The position numbers and the translations under genes were made by a program. 64,000 nt of DNA from Bacillus xiamenensis (GTDB lineage: Bacteria; Bacillota; Bacilli; Bacillales; Bacillaceae): NCBI RefSeq assembly GCF_000300535.1, contig NZ_AMSH01000007.1, forward strand, positions 1-64,000, given 5' to 3'. The notes below the pieces were generated by a model, which was not told the origin of the DNA, ran no database searches, and saw only the letters and a program-made list of their open reading frames with translations. Of this stretch, positions 43,591 to 56,320 are shown piece after piece (within the stretch, counting starts at the first letter, position 1; every line of letters starts with the position of its first letter).

Positions 43591-43923
43591 ATGGGCTCAT
43601 TTATCGGAAAAACCATTATTTTAGGGTTGGTATTGCTGTTTGGCGTCTTTTTAGGAATGCAGCAAGCCAATAATGGCATGCTTCAAATGAAGGGCTACCA
43701 TGATCCACAATTAAAAGGGGCCTTCACGATTCACATGAATGACGATCAAGAAAAAGAAGCCTCTATTTTAGGAACAGCTGTGACAGAAAAGGATTTAGCA
43801 GAAAAGCAAAAGCAGCTTGAAGAAATGGAGAGCTTTAATGCCTTCTCTAAGGCAGGGAAAGCTTTATCTGATGGCATGACCCATGCAGCCCGTTCTCTTT
43901 ATGATTGGGTGAATGGGAAATAA
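43591..43923 (+). CDS. yqxA: YqxA, membrane protein
   Basis: ATG 43591 is chosen because AAGGTGG (43576-43582) lies eight bases upstream; the longer frame from 43558 overlaps spoIIP. One membrane helix (SFIGKTIILGLVLLFGVFLGM) at the start, then a polar acidic part ending with a second amphipathic helix. 110 residues. Function unknown; conserved behind spoIIP, so co-expression in sporulation is likely. Confidence 0.88.
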   Translation: MGSFIGKTIILGLVLLFGVFLGMQQANNGMLQMKGYHDPQLKGAFTIHMNDDQEKEASILGTAVTEKDLAEKQKQLEEMESFNAFSKAGKALSDGMTHAARSLYDWVNGK

Positions 43924-43958
43924 ACAGTGAATTTCATAAGATTACACACCTTTTCATG

Positions 43959-43987
43959 AAAGCCGCTAACCGATGAGCGGCTTTTCT
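43959..43987 (+). terminator. Terminator after yqxA
   Basis: AAAGCCGCT pairs with AGCGGCTTT around eight bases, followed by T residues. Confidence 0.9.
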
Positions 43988-43996
43988 TGATTTCGA

Positions 43997-44025
43997 TTGA
44001 ATCTTTACAGCCCTATTGATATAAT
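43997..44025 (+). promoter_or_regulatory. SigA promoter of lepA
   Basis: TTGAAT (43997-44002) and TATAAT (44020-44025) with a 17-base spacer, 44 bases before the lepA start. Confidence 0.75.
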
Positions 44026-44068
44026 CTAACCTAGCGCAACCCGCGTTTTATAGTAGGAGTGATAGATT

Positions 44069-45907
44069 GTGACAGATAAAGAAAAACGATTAGAACGGCA
44101 ATCAAGAATTCGGAATTTCTCCATTATCGCCCATATTGACCATGGCAAATCCACATTGGCGGACCGTATTTTGGAAAAAACAGCGGCGATTACTCAACGA
44201 GAAATGAAAGAACAATTACTTGATTCCATGGACTTAGAGCGTGAACGCGGCATTACGATTAAATTAAACTCTGTCCAGCTGAAATATCAGGCCAAGGATG
44301 GAGAAGAATATATTATGCACCTGATTGATACACCAGGGCATGTCGACTTCACCTATGAAGTATCCCGAAGCCTGGCTGCTTGTGAAGGGGCAATTCTTGT
44401 TGTGGATGCAGCACAAGGCATCGAAGCACAAACACTTGCGAACGTTTATTTAGCTCTTGATAACAACTTAGAAATTCTACCGATTATCAATAAAATTGAT
44501 CTGCCGAGTGCAGAGCCTGAGCGTGTAAGACAAGAAATTGAAGATGTCATCGGCTTGGATGCATCTGAAGCAGTTCTGGCCTCTGCTAAGGCGGGGATTG
44601 GGATCGAGGATATTTTAGAACAAATCGTCGAAAAGGTGCCCGCACCAACTGGAGACCCAGAAGCACCGCTTCAAGCCCTTATTTTTGATTCCCTCTACGA
44701 TGCGTATCGCGGCGTCATTGCTTACATACGAATTGTCGAAGGGACGGTAAAACCCGGCCAGAAAATCAAGATGATGGCGACAGGCAAAGAATTTGAAGTG
44801 CTTGAGGTCGGCGTATTCACACCAAAAGCAATGCCAACAGACGAACTGACTGTTGGAGATGTTGGCTATTTGACAGCTGCCATTAAAAATGTCGGTGATA
44901 CACGTGTAGGGGATACGATTACAAGTGCAGAAAACCCTGCAAAAGAAGCACTGCCTGGATACAGAAAGCTAAACCCAATGGTATACTGCGGACTTTATCC
45001 AATTGACACAGCGAAATACAATGACTTGCGTGAAGCGTTAGAAAAGCTTGAATTAAATGATTCTTCCCTTCAATATGAGGCAGAGACATCCCAAGCACTT
45101 GGCTTCGGTTTCCGCTGCGGTTTCCTCGGTATGCTTCATATGGAAATCATCCAAGAACGGATTGAGCGTGAATTTAAAATTGACCTCATTACGACGGCGC
45201 CAAGTGTTATTTACGATGTGTATATGACAGATGGAGAAAAAATCGTCGTAGATAACCCGTCTAATTTGCCTGATCCGCAAAAGATTGAGCGAATTGAAGA
45301 ACCGTACGTGAAAGCGACGATGATGGTGCCGAATGATTATGTAGGTTCTGTTATGGAGCTTTGCCAAGGAAAGCGCGGTCATTTCATTGATATGCAATAT
45401 CTTGATGCGAACCGCGTCAGCATTGTTTATGAAATTCCTTTGGCTGAGATCGTATACGAATTCTTTGATCAGCTAAAGTCTAATACAAAAGGGTATGCGT
45501 CCTTTGATTACGAGCTAATTGGCTATCGCCCATCCACTCTCGTGAAAATGGACATCATGCTCAATGGTGAAAAGATCGATGCGCTTTCCTTTATTGTTCA
45601 CCGTGATTACGCGTATGAACGAGGAAAGATCATTGTAGAAAAGCTAAAAGAACTGATTCCGCGCCAGCACTTTGAAGTACCTGTTCAGGCAGCGATTGGT
45701 CAAAAAATTGTTGCTCGATCCACTATTAAAGCAATGCGTAAAAACGTACTTGCGAAGTGTTATGGTGGAGATATTTCCCGGAAAAGAAAGCTTCTTGAGA
45801 AGCAAAAAGAAGGGAAAAAGCGCATGAAGCAAGTGGGCTCTGTAGAAGTCCCGCAAGAAGCATTTATGGCCGTGCTGAAAATGGACGACAGCACACCGAA
45901 AAAATAA
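44069..45907 (+). CDS. lepA: Elongation factor 4 (LepA)
   Basis: Translation GTPase linked to back-translocation or ribosome biogenesis. G1 [15 protein letters not shown]2 ERGITIK, G3 DTPGHVDF and G4 NKIDLP are clear, followed by the EF-G-like domains and the LepA-specific C-terminus ([21 protein letters not shown]). GTG at 44069 follows AGGAGTG. 612 residues equals B. subtilis. Confidence 0.98.
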   Translation: MTDKEKRLERQSRIRNFSIIAHIDHGKSTLADRILEKTAAITQREMKEQLLDSMDLERERGITIKLNSVQLKYQAKDGEEYIMHLIDTPGHVDFTYEVSRSLAACEGAILVVDAAQGIEAQTLANVYLALDNNLEILPIINKIDLPSAEPERVRQEIEDVIGLDASEAVLASAKAGIGIEDILEQIVEKVPAPTGDPEAPLQALIFDSLYDAYRGVIAYIRIVEGTVKPGQKIKMMATGKEFEVLEVGVFTPKAMPTDELTVGDVGYLTAAIKNVGDTRVGDTITSAENPAKEALPGYRKLNPMVYCGLYPIDTAKYNDLREALEKLELNDSSLQYEAETSQALGFGFRCGFLGMLHMEIIQERIEREFKIDLITTAPSVIYDVYMTDGEKIVVDNPSNLPDPQKIERIEEPYVKATMMVPNDYVGSVMELCQGKRGHFIDMQYLDANRVSIVYEIPLAEIVYEFFDQLKSNTKGYASFDYELIGYRPSTLVKMDIMLNGEKIDALSFIVHRDYAYERGKIIVEKLKELIPRQHFEVPVQAAIGQKIVARSTIKAMRKNVLAKCYGGDISRKRKLLEKQKEGKKRMKQVGSVEVPQEAFMAVLKMDDSTPKK

Positions 45908-45972
45908 CCGCCTCAAGGCAACCTACTTTACAATGTCTGCCTTGACGTTTATAGTCGAAAACAAACAAAGGT

Positions 45973-45998
45973 GCCGCAGCGATAAACTGCGGCTCTTT
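45973..45998 (+). terminator. Terminator between lepA and hemW
   Basis: GCCGCAG pairs with CTGCGGC around a seven-base loop, followed by TCTTT. Confidence 0.75.
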
Positions 45999-46021
45999 AC
46001 CTGTAAAGAAGGTGTCATCAA

Positions 46022-47161
46022 ATGAAAGCAGCTTACATTCACATTCCATTTTGTGAGCATATTTGTCACTATTGTGATTTCAATAAATTTTTCATTAAAA
46101 CCCAGCCGGTCGATGAATACTTAGCCGCACTTGAAAAAGAGATGCAGCACACGATCGATCAAAAAGGAGAGCAAGAACTTAAAACGATCTTTATTGGCGG
46201 AGGAACTCCGACATCACTGACAATCAGCCAGCTAGATCAGCTTATGGACAGCATTCACCGCGTATTAAAACCGACTAAAAACCTGATCGAATTTGCAGTA
46301 GAAGCAAACCCAGACGAACTATCGCTTGAGAAACTGCATGTGCTAAAATCAGCAGGTGTCAATCGGTTGAGCTTTGGTGTACAAACATTTGAAGACGATC
46401 TGCTCAAAAAAATCGGACGGGTTCATCAAAAGAAAGATGTCCTCACGTCTTTCGAACGAGCAAGAGCGGTTGGATTTGACAACATTAGTCTCGACCTCAT
46501 GTTCGGTTTGCCTCATCAAGAAAAACATCATGTCATGAATTCACTTGAGACGGCTTTTTCATTAGGTGCAGAGCACTATTCTGTCTATTCACTGATTGTC
46601 GAGCCGAAGACGGTTTTTTACAATCTGATGCAAAAAGGGAAACTGCATTTACCTCCGCAAGAACGTGAGGCTGAAATGTACGAGCTGGTCATGGATGAAA
46701 TGGAGCGTCACGGGCTCAAACAATATGAAATTAGCAATTACGCCAAACCGGGCTTTGAAAGTCAGCATAACCTCACCTATTGGAGCAATGATGATTACTT
46801 CGGTTTTGGTGCAGGAGCGCACGGCTATGTAGATGGCGTCCGTAATGTGAACGCTGGACCAGTGAAACATTATTTGGAACTGATTGAACAAACAGGCTTC
46901 CCATATAAAGAAACACATCAAGTCACAAAAGCAGAACAGATCGAAGAAGAAATGTTTTTAGGTTTACGGAAAATTGAAGGCGTGAAAAGCGCTCATTTCC
47001 AAGCAAAATATGGAGACACTCCAGAAACGCTCTTTTCCTCTGTTCTTGAAGAATTAGCAGAAAAAGGGCTCATTGAACAGGATGAAATGGGCATTCGTTT
47101 AACAAGAAAAGGAAAATTATTAGGAAATGAAGTTTTTCAAGCGTTTCTCGGTGAGTTATAA
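46022..47161 (+). CDS. hemW: Heme chaperone HemW (radical SAM)
   Basis: Radical SAM protein formerly called an oxygen-independent coproporphyrinogen oxidase. The cluster motif is C11-x3-C15-x2-C18 (CEHICHYC), the GGGTPT motif follows, and SFGVQTF and LIVEPKT are typical. It lacks the extra Cys of true HemN, so heme chaperoning is more likely than oxidase activity. 379 residues. Precedes hrcA as in B. subtilis. Confidence 0.92.
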   Translation: MKAAYIHIPFCEHICHYCDFNKFFIKTQPVDEYLAALEKEMQHTIDQKGEQELKTIFIGGGTPTSLTISQLDQLMDSIHRVLKPTKNLIEFAVEANPDELSLEKLHVLKSAGVNRLSFGVQTFEDDLLKKIGRVHQKKDVLTSFERARAVGFDNISLDLMFGLPHQEKHHVMNSLETAFSLGAEHYSVYSLIVEPKTVFYNLMQKGKLHLPPQEREAEMYELVMDEMERHGLKQYEISNYAKPGFESQHNLTYWSNDDYFGFGAGAHGYVDGVRNVNAGPVKHYLELIEQTGFPYKETHQVTKAEQIEEEMFLGLRKIEGVKSAHFQAKYGDTPETLFSSVLEELAEKGLIEQDEMGIRLTRKGKLLGNEVFQAFLGEL

Positions 47162-47228
47162 TTGACATTTTAATTTGAGTTTGGTAATTTTGTTTATACA
47201 ATTAGCACTCGTTGAAAGAGAGTGCTAA
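47162..47228 (+). promoter_or_regulatory. CIRCE operator and promoter of the hrcA-grpE-dnaK operon
   Basis: TTAGCACTC (47202-47210), nine bases, GAGTGCTAA (47220-47228): a perfect CIRCE element, the binding site of HrcA. Upstream TTGACA (47162-47167) is a good -35 box; the -10 is either TAATTT (47185-47190, spacing 17) or TATACA (47195-47200). HrcA binding would block the operon until heat stress titrates GroE. Confidence 0.93.
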
Positions 47229-47242
47229 CAGGGGTGATGATG

Positions 47243-48274
47243 ATGTTAACAAATCGTCAGCTTTTGATTCTGCAAGTCATCATTAATGACTTTATTCGTT
47301 CGGCGCAGCCAGTTGGATCAAGAACGCTTTCTAAAAAGGAAGACATCACATTCAGCTCTGCGACGATTAGAAACGAAATGGCTGATTTGGAGGAACTTGG
47401 TTTTATTGAAAAGACCCATTCTTCATCAGGAAGAATTCCTTCCGAAAAAGGATATCGTTATTATGTAGATCATTTGCTCTCTCCGCGAAAGCTGTCACCT
47501 AAAGAGCTTGTGCTCATCCAGTCAGTGTTTCAGGAGAAAATTTTTGAGCTGGAAAAAACAGTTCAAAAATCGGCGGAAATTTTATCAGATCTCACAAACT
47601 ACACATCGATCGTGCTTGGTCCAAAGCTAAGTGAAAATCGATTAAAGCAAATTCAGCTTGTCCCCGTCCAGCCTAACAAAGCTGTGGCGATTATGATTAC
47701 AGACAGCGGACATGTTGAAAACAAAACCATTACCTTCTCTGAGCATCTTGACGTCTCAGATATCGAGAAGCTGATGAATATTTTAAACAGCCGCCTAGCA
47801 GGGGTTCCGATGGATCAGCTGAAGGACAGGATGTATAAAGAAGTGGTGATGCTGCTTCGTACGCATTTAAAAAACTATGATCATATTTTAGATGCGCTTG
47901 AAAGCACATTTACTTCAACGCAAAATGAATCAAAACTATTCTTTGGCGGGAAGATTAATATGTTGAATCAGCCAGAATTTCATGACATTGACCGCATTCG
48001 TTCACTCATGATGCTGATTGAACAGAAGAATGATGTCATGCAGCTGTTTCATCCAAATGAGCAAGGAATCACCATTAAAATCGGTTCAGAAAACAATTTG
48101 GAAGCAATGGAGAATTGCAGTTTAATCACGGCAACTTATTCAATCGATCAAAAACCACTTGGCTCCATTGCTGTCATCGGTCCTACCCGCATGGATTATG
48201 GCCGGGTCGTCAGTCTTTTGCATCATGTATCAAAAGACTTGTCAAACGCACTTTCCAATTTGTATGATGATTAG
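47243..48274 (+). CDS. hrcA: Heat-inducible transcription repressor HrcA
   Basis: Repressor that binds CIRCE and depends on GroEL for folding. The winged-helix start is [18 protein letters not shown], with [47 protein letters not shown] as the recognition and wing part. ATG 47243 gives 343 residues, the B. subtilis length; upstream ATGs at 47237/47240 lie in or beside the AGGGGTGATG ribosome site. Confidence 0.96.
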   Translation: MLTNRQLLILQVIINDFIRSAQPVGSRTLSKKEDITFSSATIRNEMADLEELGFIEKTHSSSGRIPSEKGYRYYVDHLLSPRKLSPKELVLIQSVFQEKIFELEKTVQKSAEILSDLTNYTSIVLGPKLSENRLKQIQLVPVQPNKAVAIMITDSGHVENKTITFSEHLDVSDIEKLMNILNSRLAGVPMDQLKDRMYKEVVMLLRTHLKNYDHILDALESTFTSTQNESKLFFGGKINMLNQPEFHDIDRIRSLMMLIEQKNDVMQLFHPNEQGITIKIGSENNLEAMENCSLITATYSIDQKPLGSIAVIGPTRMDYGRVVSLLHHVSKDLSNALSNLYDD

Positions 48275-48337
48275 GGTGATAAAAGGCGGGGGCGCAGCCC
48301 CTTCGTATTCTTGAATCTTTTGAGGGAGGTGAACACA

Positions 48338-48895
48338 ATGTCAGAAGAAAAACAGACACCTGAGCAAGAAGCAGAAGTTGAAGCACAAGAAGAAGCAGTT
48401 CAAGCAGATACTGAGGAAGTAAAGCATGATGAACAGTCTGCCTTCCAAGAGAAAATTGATGAATTGCAGCAGCTTCTAGATGAAAAAGAAAACAAAATTC
48501 TGCGTGTTCAAGCAGATTTCGAAAACTATAAACGCCGTACTCGAACTGAAATGGAGACCGTGCAAAAATATCGATCTCAACATGTTGTCAGTGATCTTCT
48601 CCCGGCTCTTGACAACTTTGAAAGAGCGCTTGGAATTGATCCAGACAATGAGCAAACGAAAAGTTTGTTAGAAGGGATGAAAATGGTTTACCGCCAGCTG
48701 GTAGAAGCGCTGAAAAACGAAGGCGTTGAACCAATTGAAGCTGTCGGCAAAGAGTTCGATCCAAACCTTCATCAAGCCGTCATGCAAGTTGAAGATGAAA
48801 ACTACGATTCAAATATCGTTGTAGAAGAATTGCAAAAGGGCTATAAACTCAAAGACCGAGTCATTCGTCCATCAATGGTAAAAGTAAATCAATAA
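48338..48895 (+). CDS. grpE: Nucleotide exchange factor GrpE
   Basis: Releases ADP from DnaK. Acidic N-terminal tail ([20 protein letters not shown]), long coiled coil ([18 protein letters not shown]), and C-terminal beta domain ([25 protein letters not shown]). ATG 48338 follows GGGAGGTG; 185 residues. Second gene of the CIRCE operon. Confidence 0.97.
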   Translation: MSEEKQTPEQEAEVEAQEEAVQADTEEVKHDEQSAFQEKIDELQQLLDEKENKILRVQADFENYKRRTRTEMETVQKYRSQHVVSDLLPALDNFERALGIDPDNEQTKSLLEGMKMVYRQLVEALKNEGVEPIEAVGKEFDPNLHQAVMQVEDENYDSNIVVEELQKGYKLKDRVIRPSMVKVNQ

Positions 48896-50758
<1,863 letters not shown>

Positions 50759-50801
50759 TCACCTTTACTTTTGAATAAGACTGCTGAAACGTACTCGTCA
50801 G

Positions 50802-50838
50802 AAAGTCAAAGTCAGGATCTCTTGGCTTTGACTTTTTT
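50802..50838 (+). terminator. Terminator or attenuator between dnaK and dnaJ
   Basis: AAAGTCAAAG (50802-50811) pairs with CTTTGACTTT (50826-50835), followed by T residues. Confidence 0.85.
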
Positions 50839-50859
50839 CTTTTCAACGATGAAAATGAA

Positions 50860-50889
50860 TTGAAAAAGGTCAAATCAAAATGATACAAT
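50860..50889 (+). promoter_or_regulatory. SigA promoter of dnaJ
   Basis: TTGAAA (50860-50865) and TACAAT (50884-50889), spacing 18, with the extended -10 TG at 50881-50882. It matches the known internal promoter position in front of B. subtilis dnaJ. Confidence 0.75.
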
Positions 50890-50923
50890 CGTATTTATGT
50901 GAGAAAATCGGGAGTGTGAAGAG

Positions 50924-52057
50924 ATGAGTAAGCGTGATTACTATGAAGTGCTTGGCGTGAGTAAGAGCGCCTCAAAGGACGAAATCAAAAAGGCATACCG
51001 CAAGCTTTCAAAAAAGTATCACCCTGATATTAATAAAGAAGCTGGCTCAGATGAGAAATTCAAAGAAGTAAAAGAAGCCTATGAAACCCTTTCTGACGAC
51101 CAAAAACGTGCGCAATATGACCAGTTCGGTCATACCGATCCAAACCAAGGCTTTGGAGGCGGCGGCTTTGGAGGCGGTGGAGACTTTGGCGGCTTCGGTG
51201 GTTTTGATGATATCTTCTCTAGTATTTTTGGCGGCGGAGCCAGAAGAAGAGATCCGAATGCACCGCGTCAAGGAGCGGATCTTCAATATACAATGACCCT
51301 TTCATTTGAAGAAGCGGCATTTGGAAAAGAAGCAACGATCGAAATTCCTCGTGAAGAAACGTGTGAAACCTGTCATGGATCAGGTGCAAAACATGGAACA
51401 GAGGCGAAGACATGCTCACATTGCGGCGGATCAGGTCAACTAAATGTTGAGCAATCCACTCCATTTGGTAAAGTAGTCAACCGCAGAGTATGTAACTACT
51501 GTAGCGGAACTGGAAAACAAATTGATCATAAGTGTTCAACATGCGGCGGGTCAGGGAAAGTACGTAAGCGTAAGAAGATTAACGTGACAATCCCGGCAGG
51601 TGTTGATGATGGTCAGCAGCTTAGAGTATCTGGTCAAGGTGAACCAGGTGTAAATGGAGGACCTCCAGGCGATCTATTTGTTGTGTTCCATGTACGGACG
51701 CATGAATTCTTCGAGCGTGATGGAGACGACATCTACTGCGAAATGCCGCTCACCTTTGCGCAGGCCGCACTAGGTGACGAAATTGAAGTGCCGACATTAC
51801 ACGGAAAAGTAAAATTAAAAGTTCCTGCTGGTACTCAAACGGGTACAAAGTTTAGACTAAAAGGAAAAGGTGTAAAAAATGTACGCGGCTATGGTCAAGG
51901 TGATCAGCATATTGTTGTACGCGTCGTTACACCGACGAATTTAACTGAAAATCAAAAAGATATCTTGAGAAAATTTGCTGAAGTGAGCGGAAATAAACCC
52001 GACGAACAAGAAATGAGCTTCTTCGATAAGGTGAAACGCGCATTTAAAGGCGAGTAA
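50924..52057 (+). CDS. dnaJ: Chaperone DnaJ (Hsp40)
   Basis: J domain with the HPD motif in [10 protein letters not shown], then a Gly/Phe-rich segment ([11 protein letters not shown]), four zinc-binding CxxCxGxG repeats ([32 protein letters not shown]), and the C-terminal peptide-binding domains. 377 residues. It stimulates the DnaK ATPase. ATG 50924 follows GGGAGTG. Confidence 0.98.
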   Translation: MSKRDYYEVLGVSKSASKDEIKKAYRKLSKKYHPDINKEAGSDEKFKEVKEAYETLSDDQKRAQYDQFGHTDPNQGFGGGGFGGGGDFGGFGGFDDIFSSIFGGGARRRDPNAPRQGADLQYTMTLSFEEAAFGKEATIEIPREETCETCHGSGAKHGTEAKTCSHCGGSGQLNVEQSTPFGKVVNRRVCNYCSGTGKQIDHKCSTCGGSGKVRKRKKINVTIPAGVDDGQQLRVSGQGEPGVNGGPPGDLFVVFHVRTHEFFERDGDDIYCEMPLTFAQAALGDEIEVPTLHGKVKLKVPAGTQTGTKFRLKGKGVKNVRGYGQGDQHIVVRVVTPTNLTENQKDILRKFAEVSGNKPDEQEMSFFDKVKRAFKGE

Positions 52058-52079
52058 GACGGATAAGGAGTTGGTAGTA

Positions 52080-53015
52080 TTGAAGTGGTCAGAAATTAGC
52101 GTCCATACAACAAATGAAGCGGTGGAACCAATCACCAATATTTTGCATGAAGCAGGTGCAAGTGGTGTCGTGATTGAGGACCCGCTTGATTTAGTCAAGG
52201 AACGTGAAAATGTATACGGTGAGATCTACCAGCTCGATCCGAATGATTATCCTGACGAAGGAGTCATTGTGAAAGCCTATCTTCCGATGAATAGCTTTTT
52301 GATGGAAACGGTAGATGAGATCAAAGAAGCCATCAACAATCTTCTTTTATACGATATCGACCTTGGACGAAACACGCTGTCTACTTGTGAAGTAAACGAG
52401 GAAGATTGGGCGACTGCATGGAAGAAATACTATCATCCTGTGAAAATCTCTGAAAAGTTCACCATCGTTCCAACGTGGGAAGAGTATACACCCGTTCATT
52501 CTGATGAATTGATTATTGAAATGGACCCTGGTATGGCATTTGGAACAGGTACACATCCGACAACAGTCCTTTGCATTCAGGCGCTGGAACGCTATGTAAA
52601 GGAAAACGATACCGTGATTGATGTTGGAACAGGATCGGGCATTTTAAGTGTTGCCGCAGCGATGCTTGGTGCAAAGGACATTTATGCATTTGATCTCGAC
52701 ACCGTTGCAGTGGAAAGTGCAAAGCAAAACATTGCATTAAATGGTGTGAGTGAGCAAGTAACGGTGAAACAAAACAACTTACTTGATGGCATTTCAGGTG
52801 AACGTGATGTGATCGTTGCCAACATTCTTGCAGAAGTCATCTTGCGCTTTACAGATCAAGCGTACGACCTATTGAAGAAAGATGGTTACTTCATTACATC
52901 AGGTATCATCGGACAAAAGAAATTACAAGTCAAGACGGCTTTAGAAGAAGCAGGTTTTGAGATTGTTGAAGTGCTGTCCATGGAAGATTGGGTCAGCATC
53001 ATTGCGAAAAAATAA
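52080..53015 (+). CDS. prmA: Ribosomal protein uL11 methyltransferase
   Basis: Methylates protein L11. The SAM-binding loop is [20 protein letters not shown], the substrate part contains [14 protein letters not shown] and [14 protein letters not shown], and NILAEVI is the catalytic region. TTG 52080 has AAGGAG nine bases upstream and gives [11 protein letters not shown], the usual start; 311 residues. Confidence 0.96.
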   Translation: MKWSEISVHTTNEAVEPITNILHEAGASGVVIEDPLDLVKERENVYGEIYQLDPNDYPDEGVIVKAYLPMNSFLMETVDEIKEAINNLLLYDIDLGRNTLSTCEVNEEDWATAWKKYYHPVKISEKFTIVPTWEEYTPVHSDELIIEMDPGMAFGTGTHPTTVLCIQALERYVKENDTVIDVGTGSGILSVAAAMLGAKDIYAFDLDTVAVESAKQNIALNGVSEQVTVKQNNLLDGISGERDVIVANILAEVILRFTDQAYDLLKKDGYFITSGIIGQKKLQVKTALEEAGFEIVEVLSMEDWVSIIAKK

Positions 53016-53038
53016 AGCGAGTAGGTGTCAGGACACGT

Positions 53039-53809
53039 ATGCAACGATATTTTATCGACCTCACGAAAGAAGAAGTGATGACAAAGGGAGCCATCGTCAT
53101 AAAAGGTGAAGATGTACATCACCTTGCGAACGTCATGCGGATGAAAGCAGGAGAGGACATCCTTTGTTTAACGACAGACGGCTTTGAAGCGCTCAGTAAA
53201 ATTGATACAATAACAAAGGAAGAAGTCATTTGTCACCTTGAAGACTGGACGAATCAGAATAGAGAACTTCCGGTCAGGGTGACGATTGCAAGTGGTCTCC
53301 CAAAAGGAGATAAGCTTGAGCTGATTATCCAAAAAGGTACAGAGCTTGGTGCAAGTGCTTTTATTCCATTCCAAGCAGCGCGTTCGATTACAAAGCTTGA
53401 TCAAAAAAAGTCGCGTAAAAAACGAGAGCGCTGGGAGAAAATTGCGAAAGAAGCAGCCGAGCAGTCCTACCGAAATCTCATTCCTCATGTTCACCCAGTA
53501 TCAACGTTTAAAGAGCTGATTCAACTGGCGGGTGAATTCGATAAATGTGTCGTTGCATACGAAGAATCATCGAAAGAAGGAGAGCAAAGCCGATTTCAAT
53601 CTGTGCTCCAACAGATGAAAGGCGGACAAACCTTATTAGTGGTTTTTGGTCCAGAAGGCGGTTTAGCAGAAAAGGAGATTGAAGAACTTGAAGCGATTGG
53701 TGCAGTCATTTGCGGGCTCGGACCACGCATTTTAAGAACAGAAACAGCTCCTTTATATGCGCTTTCTGCTATATCTTATCAAACAGAGTTATTAAGAGGT
53801 GAATCATGA
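53039..53809 (+). CDS. rsmE: 16S rRNA (uracil1498-N3)-methyltransferase
   Basis: SPOUT-family enzyme that methylates U1498 of 16S rRNA. A PUA-like N-terminal part (MQRYFIDLTKEE, HHLANVMRMKAGE) precedes the knotted SAM site (VVFGPEGGLAEKEIEELEAIGA, LGPRILRTETAPLYALS). ATG 53039 follows AGGA; 256 residues, the B. subtilis length. It overlaps the start of mtaB. Confidence 0.96.
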   Translation: MQRYFIDLTKEEVMTKGAIVIKGEDVHHLANVMRMKAGEDILCLTTDGFEALSKIDTITKEEVICHLEDWTNQNRELPVRVTIASGLPKGDKLELIIQKGTELGASAFIPFQAARSITKLDQKKSRKKRERWEKIAKEAAEQSYRNLIPHVHPVSTFKELIQLAGEFDKCVVAYEESSKEGEQSRFQSVLQQMKGGQTLLVVFGPEGGLAEKEIEELEAIGAVICGLGPRILRTETAPLYALSAISYQTELLRGES

Positions 53810-55167
53810 TGGGAACAGTAGCGTTCCATACACTTGGCTGTAAGGTCAATCACTATGAAACAGAAGCCATCTGGCAGCTGTTTAAAGAAGCTGGCTATGA
53901 AAGAAAAGATTATGAATCAAAGGCAGACGTATATGTCATTAATACATGTACCGTCACGAATACAGGCGATAAGAAAAGCCGCCAAGTCATTAGAAGAGCC
54001 ATCCGTCATAACCCAGATGGTGTCATTTGTGTCACAGGCTGTTATGCGCAAACATCTCCAGCAGAAATCATGGCGATTCCTGGTGTTGATATTGTGGTTG
54101 GAACACAAGACAGACATAAATTATTAGGGTATATTGAAGAATACCGTAGAGAAAGACAGCCGATTAATGGGGTTGGTAATATTATGAAAGCACGAGTGTT
54201 TGAAGAACTAGATGTTCCTGCCTTTACGGACAGAACGCGTGCTTCATTAAAAATCCAAGAAGGCTGCAACAATTTCTGTACATTCTGCATCATCCCTTGG
54301 GCGCGCGGACTTCTTCGTTCTCGTGATCCTGAAGAAGTCATCAATCAAGCGCAGCAACTTGTAGATGCCGGCTATAAAGAAATTGTGTTAACTGGCATTC
54401 ATACTGGCGGATACGGAGAAGATCTAAAGGATTATAACTTTGCTAAGCTTCTAAAAGAATTAGACGAACGTGTCGCCGGTTTAAAACGAATCCGTATTTC
54501 GTCCATTGAAGCAAGTCAAATTACAGACGAAGTGATTGAAGTGCTAGATCAGTCAGATAAAATTGTCAGACACCTGCACATTCCACTTCAATCTGGCTCT
54601 AATACGGTCCTGAAAAGAATGCGCCGTAAATACACGATGGAATTCTTTGCAGAGCGTTTAACCAAGCTCAAAAAAGCACTGCCAGGTCTTGCTGTCACTT
54701 CAGATGTGATCGTTGGATTCCCTGGAGAAACAGAAGAAGAATTTATGGAAACATACAATTTTGTCAAAGACCATCAATTCTCTGAACTTCACGTGTTCCC
54801 TTACAGCAAACGTACAGGTACGCCAGCTGCAAGAATGGAAGATCAAGTGGATGAAAATGTGAAAAACGAACGCGTTCACCGCTTAATCGCGCTATCTGAC
54901 CAGCTTGCAAAAGAGTATGCGTCGGCTTATGAAGGAGACGTCTTAGAAATCATTCCAGAAGAATCCTTCAAAGAACAAGACGGAAAGCACAATCTTTATG
55001 TAGGTTATACTGATAACTACATGAAGGTCGTATTTGAAGGCACAGAGGATATGATCGGCCGTTTGGTGAAAGTGAAAATTACGAAAGCGGGCTATCCTTA
55101 TAACGAAGGACAATTCGTCCGCATCAGTGATGACGTGCAGACAGATCAAGTCAGAATGACCTCATAA
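53809..55167 (+). CDS. mtaB: tRNA t6A37 methylthiotransferase MtaB
   Basis: Adds methylthio to t6A37 of tRNA-Lys(UUU). N-terminal iron-sulfur Cys residues (HTLGCKVN, INTCTVTN, VTGCYAQ), radical SAM motif CNNFCTFC, and a C-terminal TRAM domain. ATG 53809 has AGAGGTG seven bases upstream; ATG 53806 is an alternative. Overlaps rsmE. 452 residues. Confidence 0.95.
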   Translation: MGTVAFHTLGCKVNHYETEAIWQLFKEAGYERKDYESKADVYVINTCTVTNTGDKKSRQVIRRAIRHNPDGVICVTGCYAQTSPAEIMAIPGVDIVVGTQDRHKLLGYIEEYRRERQPINGVGNIMKARVFEELDVPAFTDRTRASLKIQEGCNNFCTFCIIPWARGLLRSRDPEEVINQAQQLVDAGYKEIVLTGIHTGGYGEDLKDYNFAKLLKELDERVAGLKRIRISSIEASQITDEVIEVLDQSDKIVRHLHIPLQSGSNTVLKRMRRKYTMEFFAERLTKLKKALPGLAVTSDVIVGFPGETEEEFMETYNFVKDHQFSELHVFPYSKRTGTPAARMEDQVDENVKNERVHRLIALSDQLAKEYASAYEGDVLEIIPEESFKEQDGKHNLYVGYTDNYMKVVFEGTEDMIGRLVKVKITKAGYPYNEGQFVRISDDVQTDQVRMTS

Positions 55168-55173
55168 TAGATG

Positions 55174-55210
55174 AAAAACCGGCAGCCGTTAGGCAAGCCG
55201 GTTTCTTTTT
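55174..55210 (+). terminator. Terminator between mtaB and yqeW (both directions)
   Basis: AAACCGGC (55176-55183) and GCCGGTTT (55197-55204) with A and T tracts at the ends. Confidence 0.88.
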
Positions 55211-56139
55211 TATGTTGACCGGGCAGGCAAAAGGAACAAAATCAGGGCGTAAAAAGGACGGATGAACGGGAAGAAAAGGAGAGAACTTGCGACATTAAAC
55301 AGCAGACTAAAGTGTGCAATCTGCTGTGATGGAGAGCTCGCCAGAAGGGCAACGAACTCTGTGATAAGGGCGAGAAATGGGAGACATAATAGAACCCCAA
55401 GCACATTAAACACGACGTGGGCATAGGCAGTTTGGCGTGCCGCATAGCCGCCAGATATTGCAGCCATCACAGCGGTAATACATGTCCCAATATTCGACCC
55501 TAACACAAAGCTGATGCCTTCCTTTAGAGCTACAGTCCCTTCATTCATAAACCCCATCAAAATGCCAATGCAAACCGAGCTTGAATGAACAATGGCTGTG
55601 AACACCGTACCAGAAAGGAGCGCTGTCCAGTCAGAGTGCTGCATCATTTCAAGAAAACGCAATGTTTCTGGCTGGCTGGTCATCATACCTGCAATTTTTG
55701 AAAAGCCTTGAATGCAAAAGAAGATCATTCCAAGGCCAAATAGACTTTTTCCTGCATACTGAAAGGGTCTTCGGCCAAAAATAATACATACAAGACCGGC
55801 TGCAATCAAAACCCACATGAACACGTCCATCTTAATGGCGATAAACTCTGTTGTAAACGTTGATCCGATATTGGTTCCAAGAATCATTGGAATGGATTTT
55901 TTAAACGTGAGAATGCCTGTACTCACAAAGCCGATGACGATCACCATAAACGCCGAACTGCTTTGAAGAACCCCTGTAAACACAATACTAACCAAAAAAG
56001 CTTTCACTGGGTGATCTGTAAAGAGAAGAAGTGATTTCTCAATACGGGACGATGCGAGCGCCATTAACCCTTTTCTTAGCAAACCCATTGACCATAAAAA
56101 AATGAAAATAAGTGCACAAAAATAAATGATCGTCATCAT
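55210..56139 (-). CDS. yqeW: Na/Pi cotransporter family protein YqeW
   Basis: Integral membrane protein with at least eight hydrophobic helices and the inverted-repeat QSSS motifs of Na/Pi symporters: FTGVLQSSSAFMVIVIGF and FTAIVHSSSVCIGILMGF, each followed by a TNIG/SNIG segment (LGTNIGSTFTTE, LGSNIGTCITAV). It likely moves phosphate with sodium. The start (56139, reverse) has GGAGG upstream. 309 residues, without the PhoU-like tail of longer family members. Confidence 0.9.
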   Translation of the reverse strand: MMTIIYFCALIFIFLWSMGLLRKGLMALASSRIEKSLLLFTDHPVKAFLVSIVFTGVLQSSSAFMVIVIGFVSTGILTFKKSIPMILGTNIGSTFTTEFIAIKMDVFMWVLIAAGLVCIIFGRRPFQYAGKSLFGLGMIFFCIQGFSKIAGMMTSQPETLRFLEMMQHSDWTALLSGTVFTAIVHSSSVCIGILMGFMNEGTVALKEGISFVLGSNIGTCITAVMAAISGGYAARQTAYAHVVFNVLGVLLCLPFLALITEFVALLASSPSQQIAHFSLLFNVASSLLFFPFIRPFYALILFLLPARST

Positions 56140-56218
56140 AGAAAAGTCCTCCTCTTACGAATGAATATATGGACTTGTCTACCTGCTCATGACGAAAATA
56201 TATTTCCAAATCACTTAG

Positions 56219-56247
56219 TTGACCTCACACTAGGCTTATATTATAAT
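56219..56247 (+). promoter_or_regulatory. SigA promoter of rpsU-yqeY
   Basis: TTGACC (56219-56224) and TATAAT (56242-56247), spacing 17. Confidence 0.85.
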
Positions 56248-56320
56248 GTCTAGGTACATGTTTGCATGTATATCTTTTTTTAATGCAGTCGATTGGTGTA
56301 TTCGGAGGGAGGGAAAGAGA

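Noticed and set aside
46022-47161. Naming this gene as a coproporphyrinogen oxidase (hemN)
   Set aside because: The N-terminal cluster is C-x3-C-x2-C without the extra Cys of true HemN, and the length and place fit HemW.
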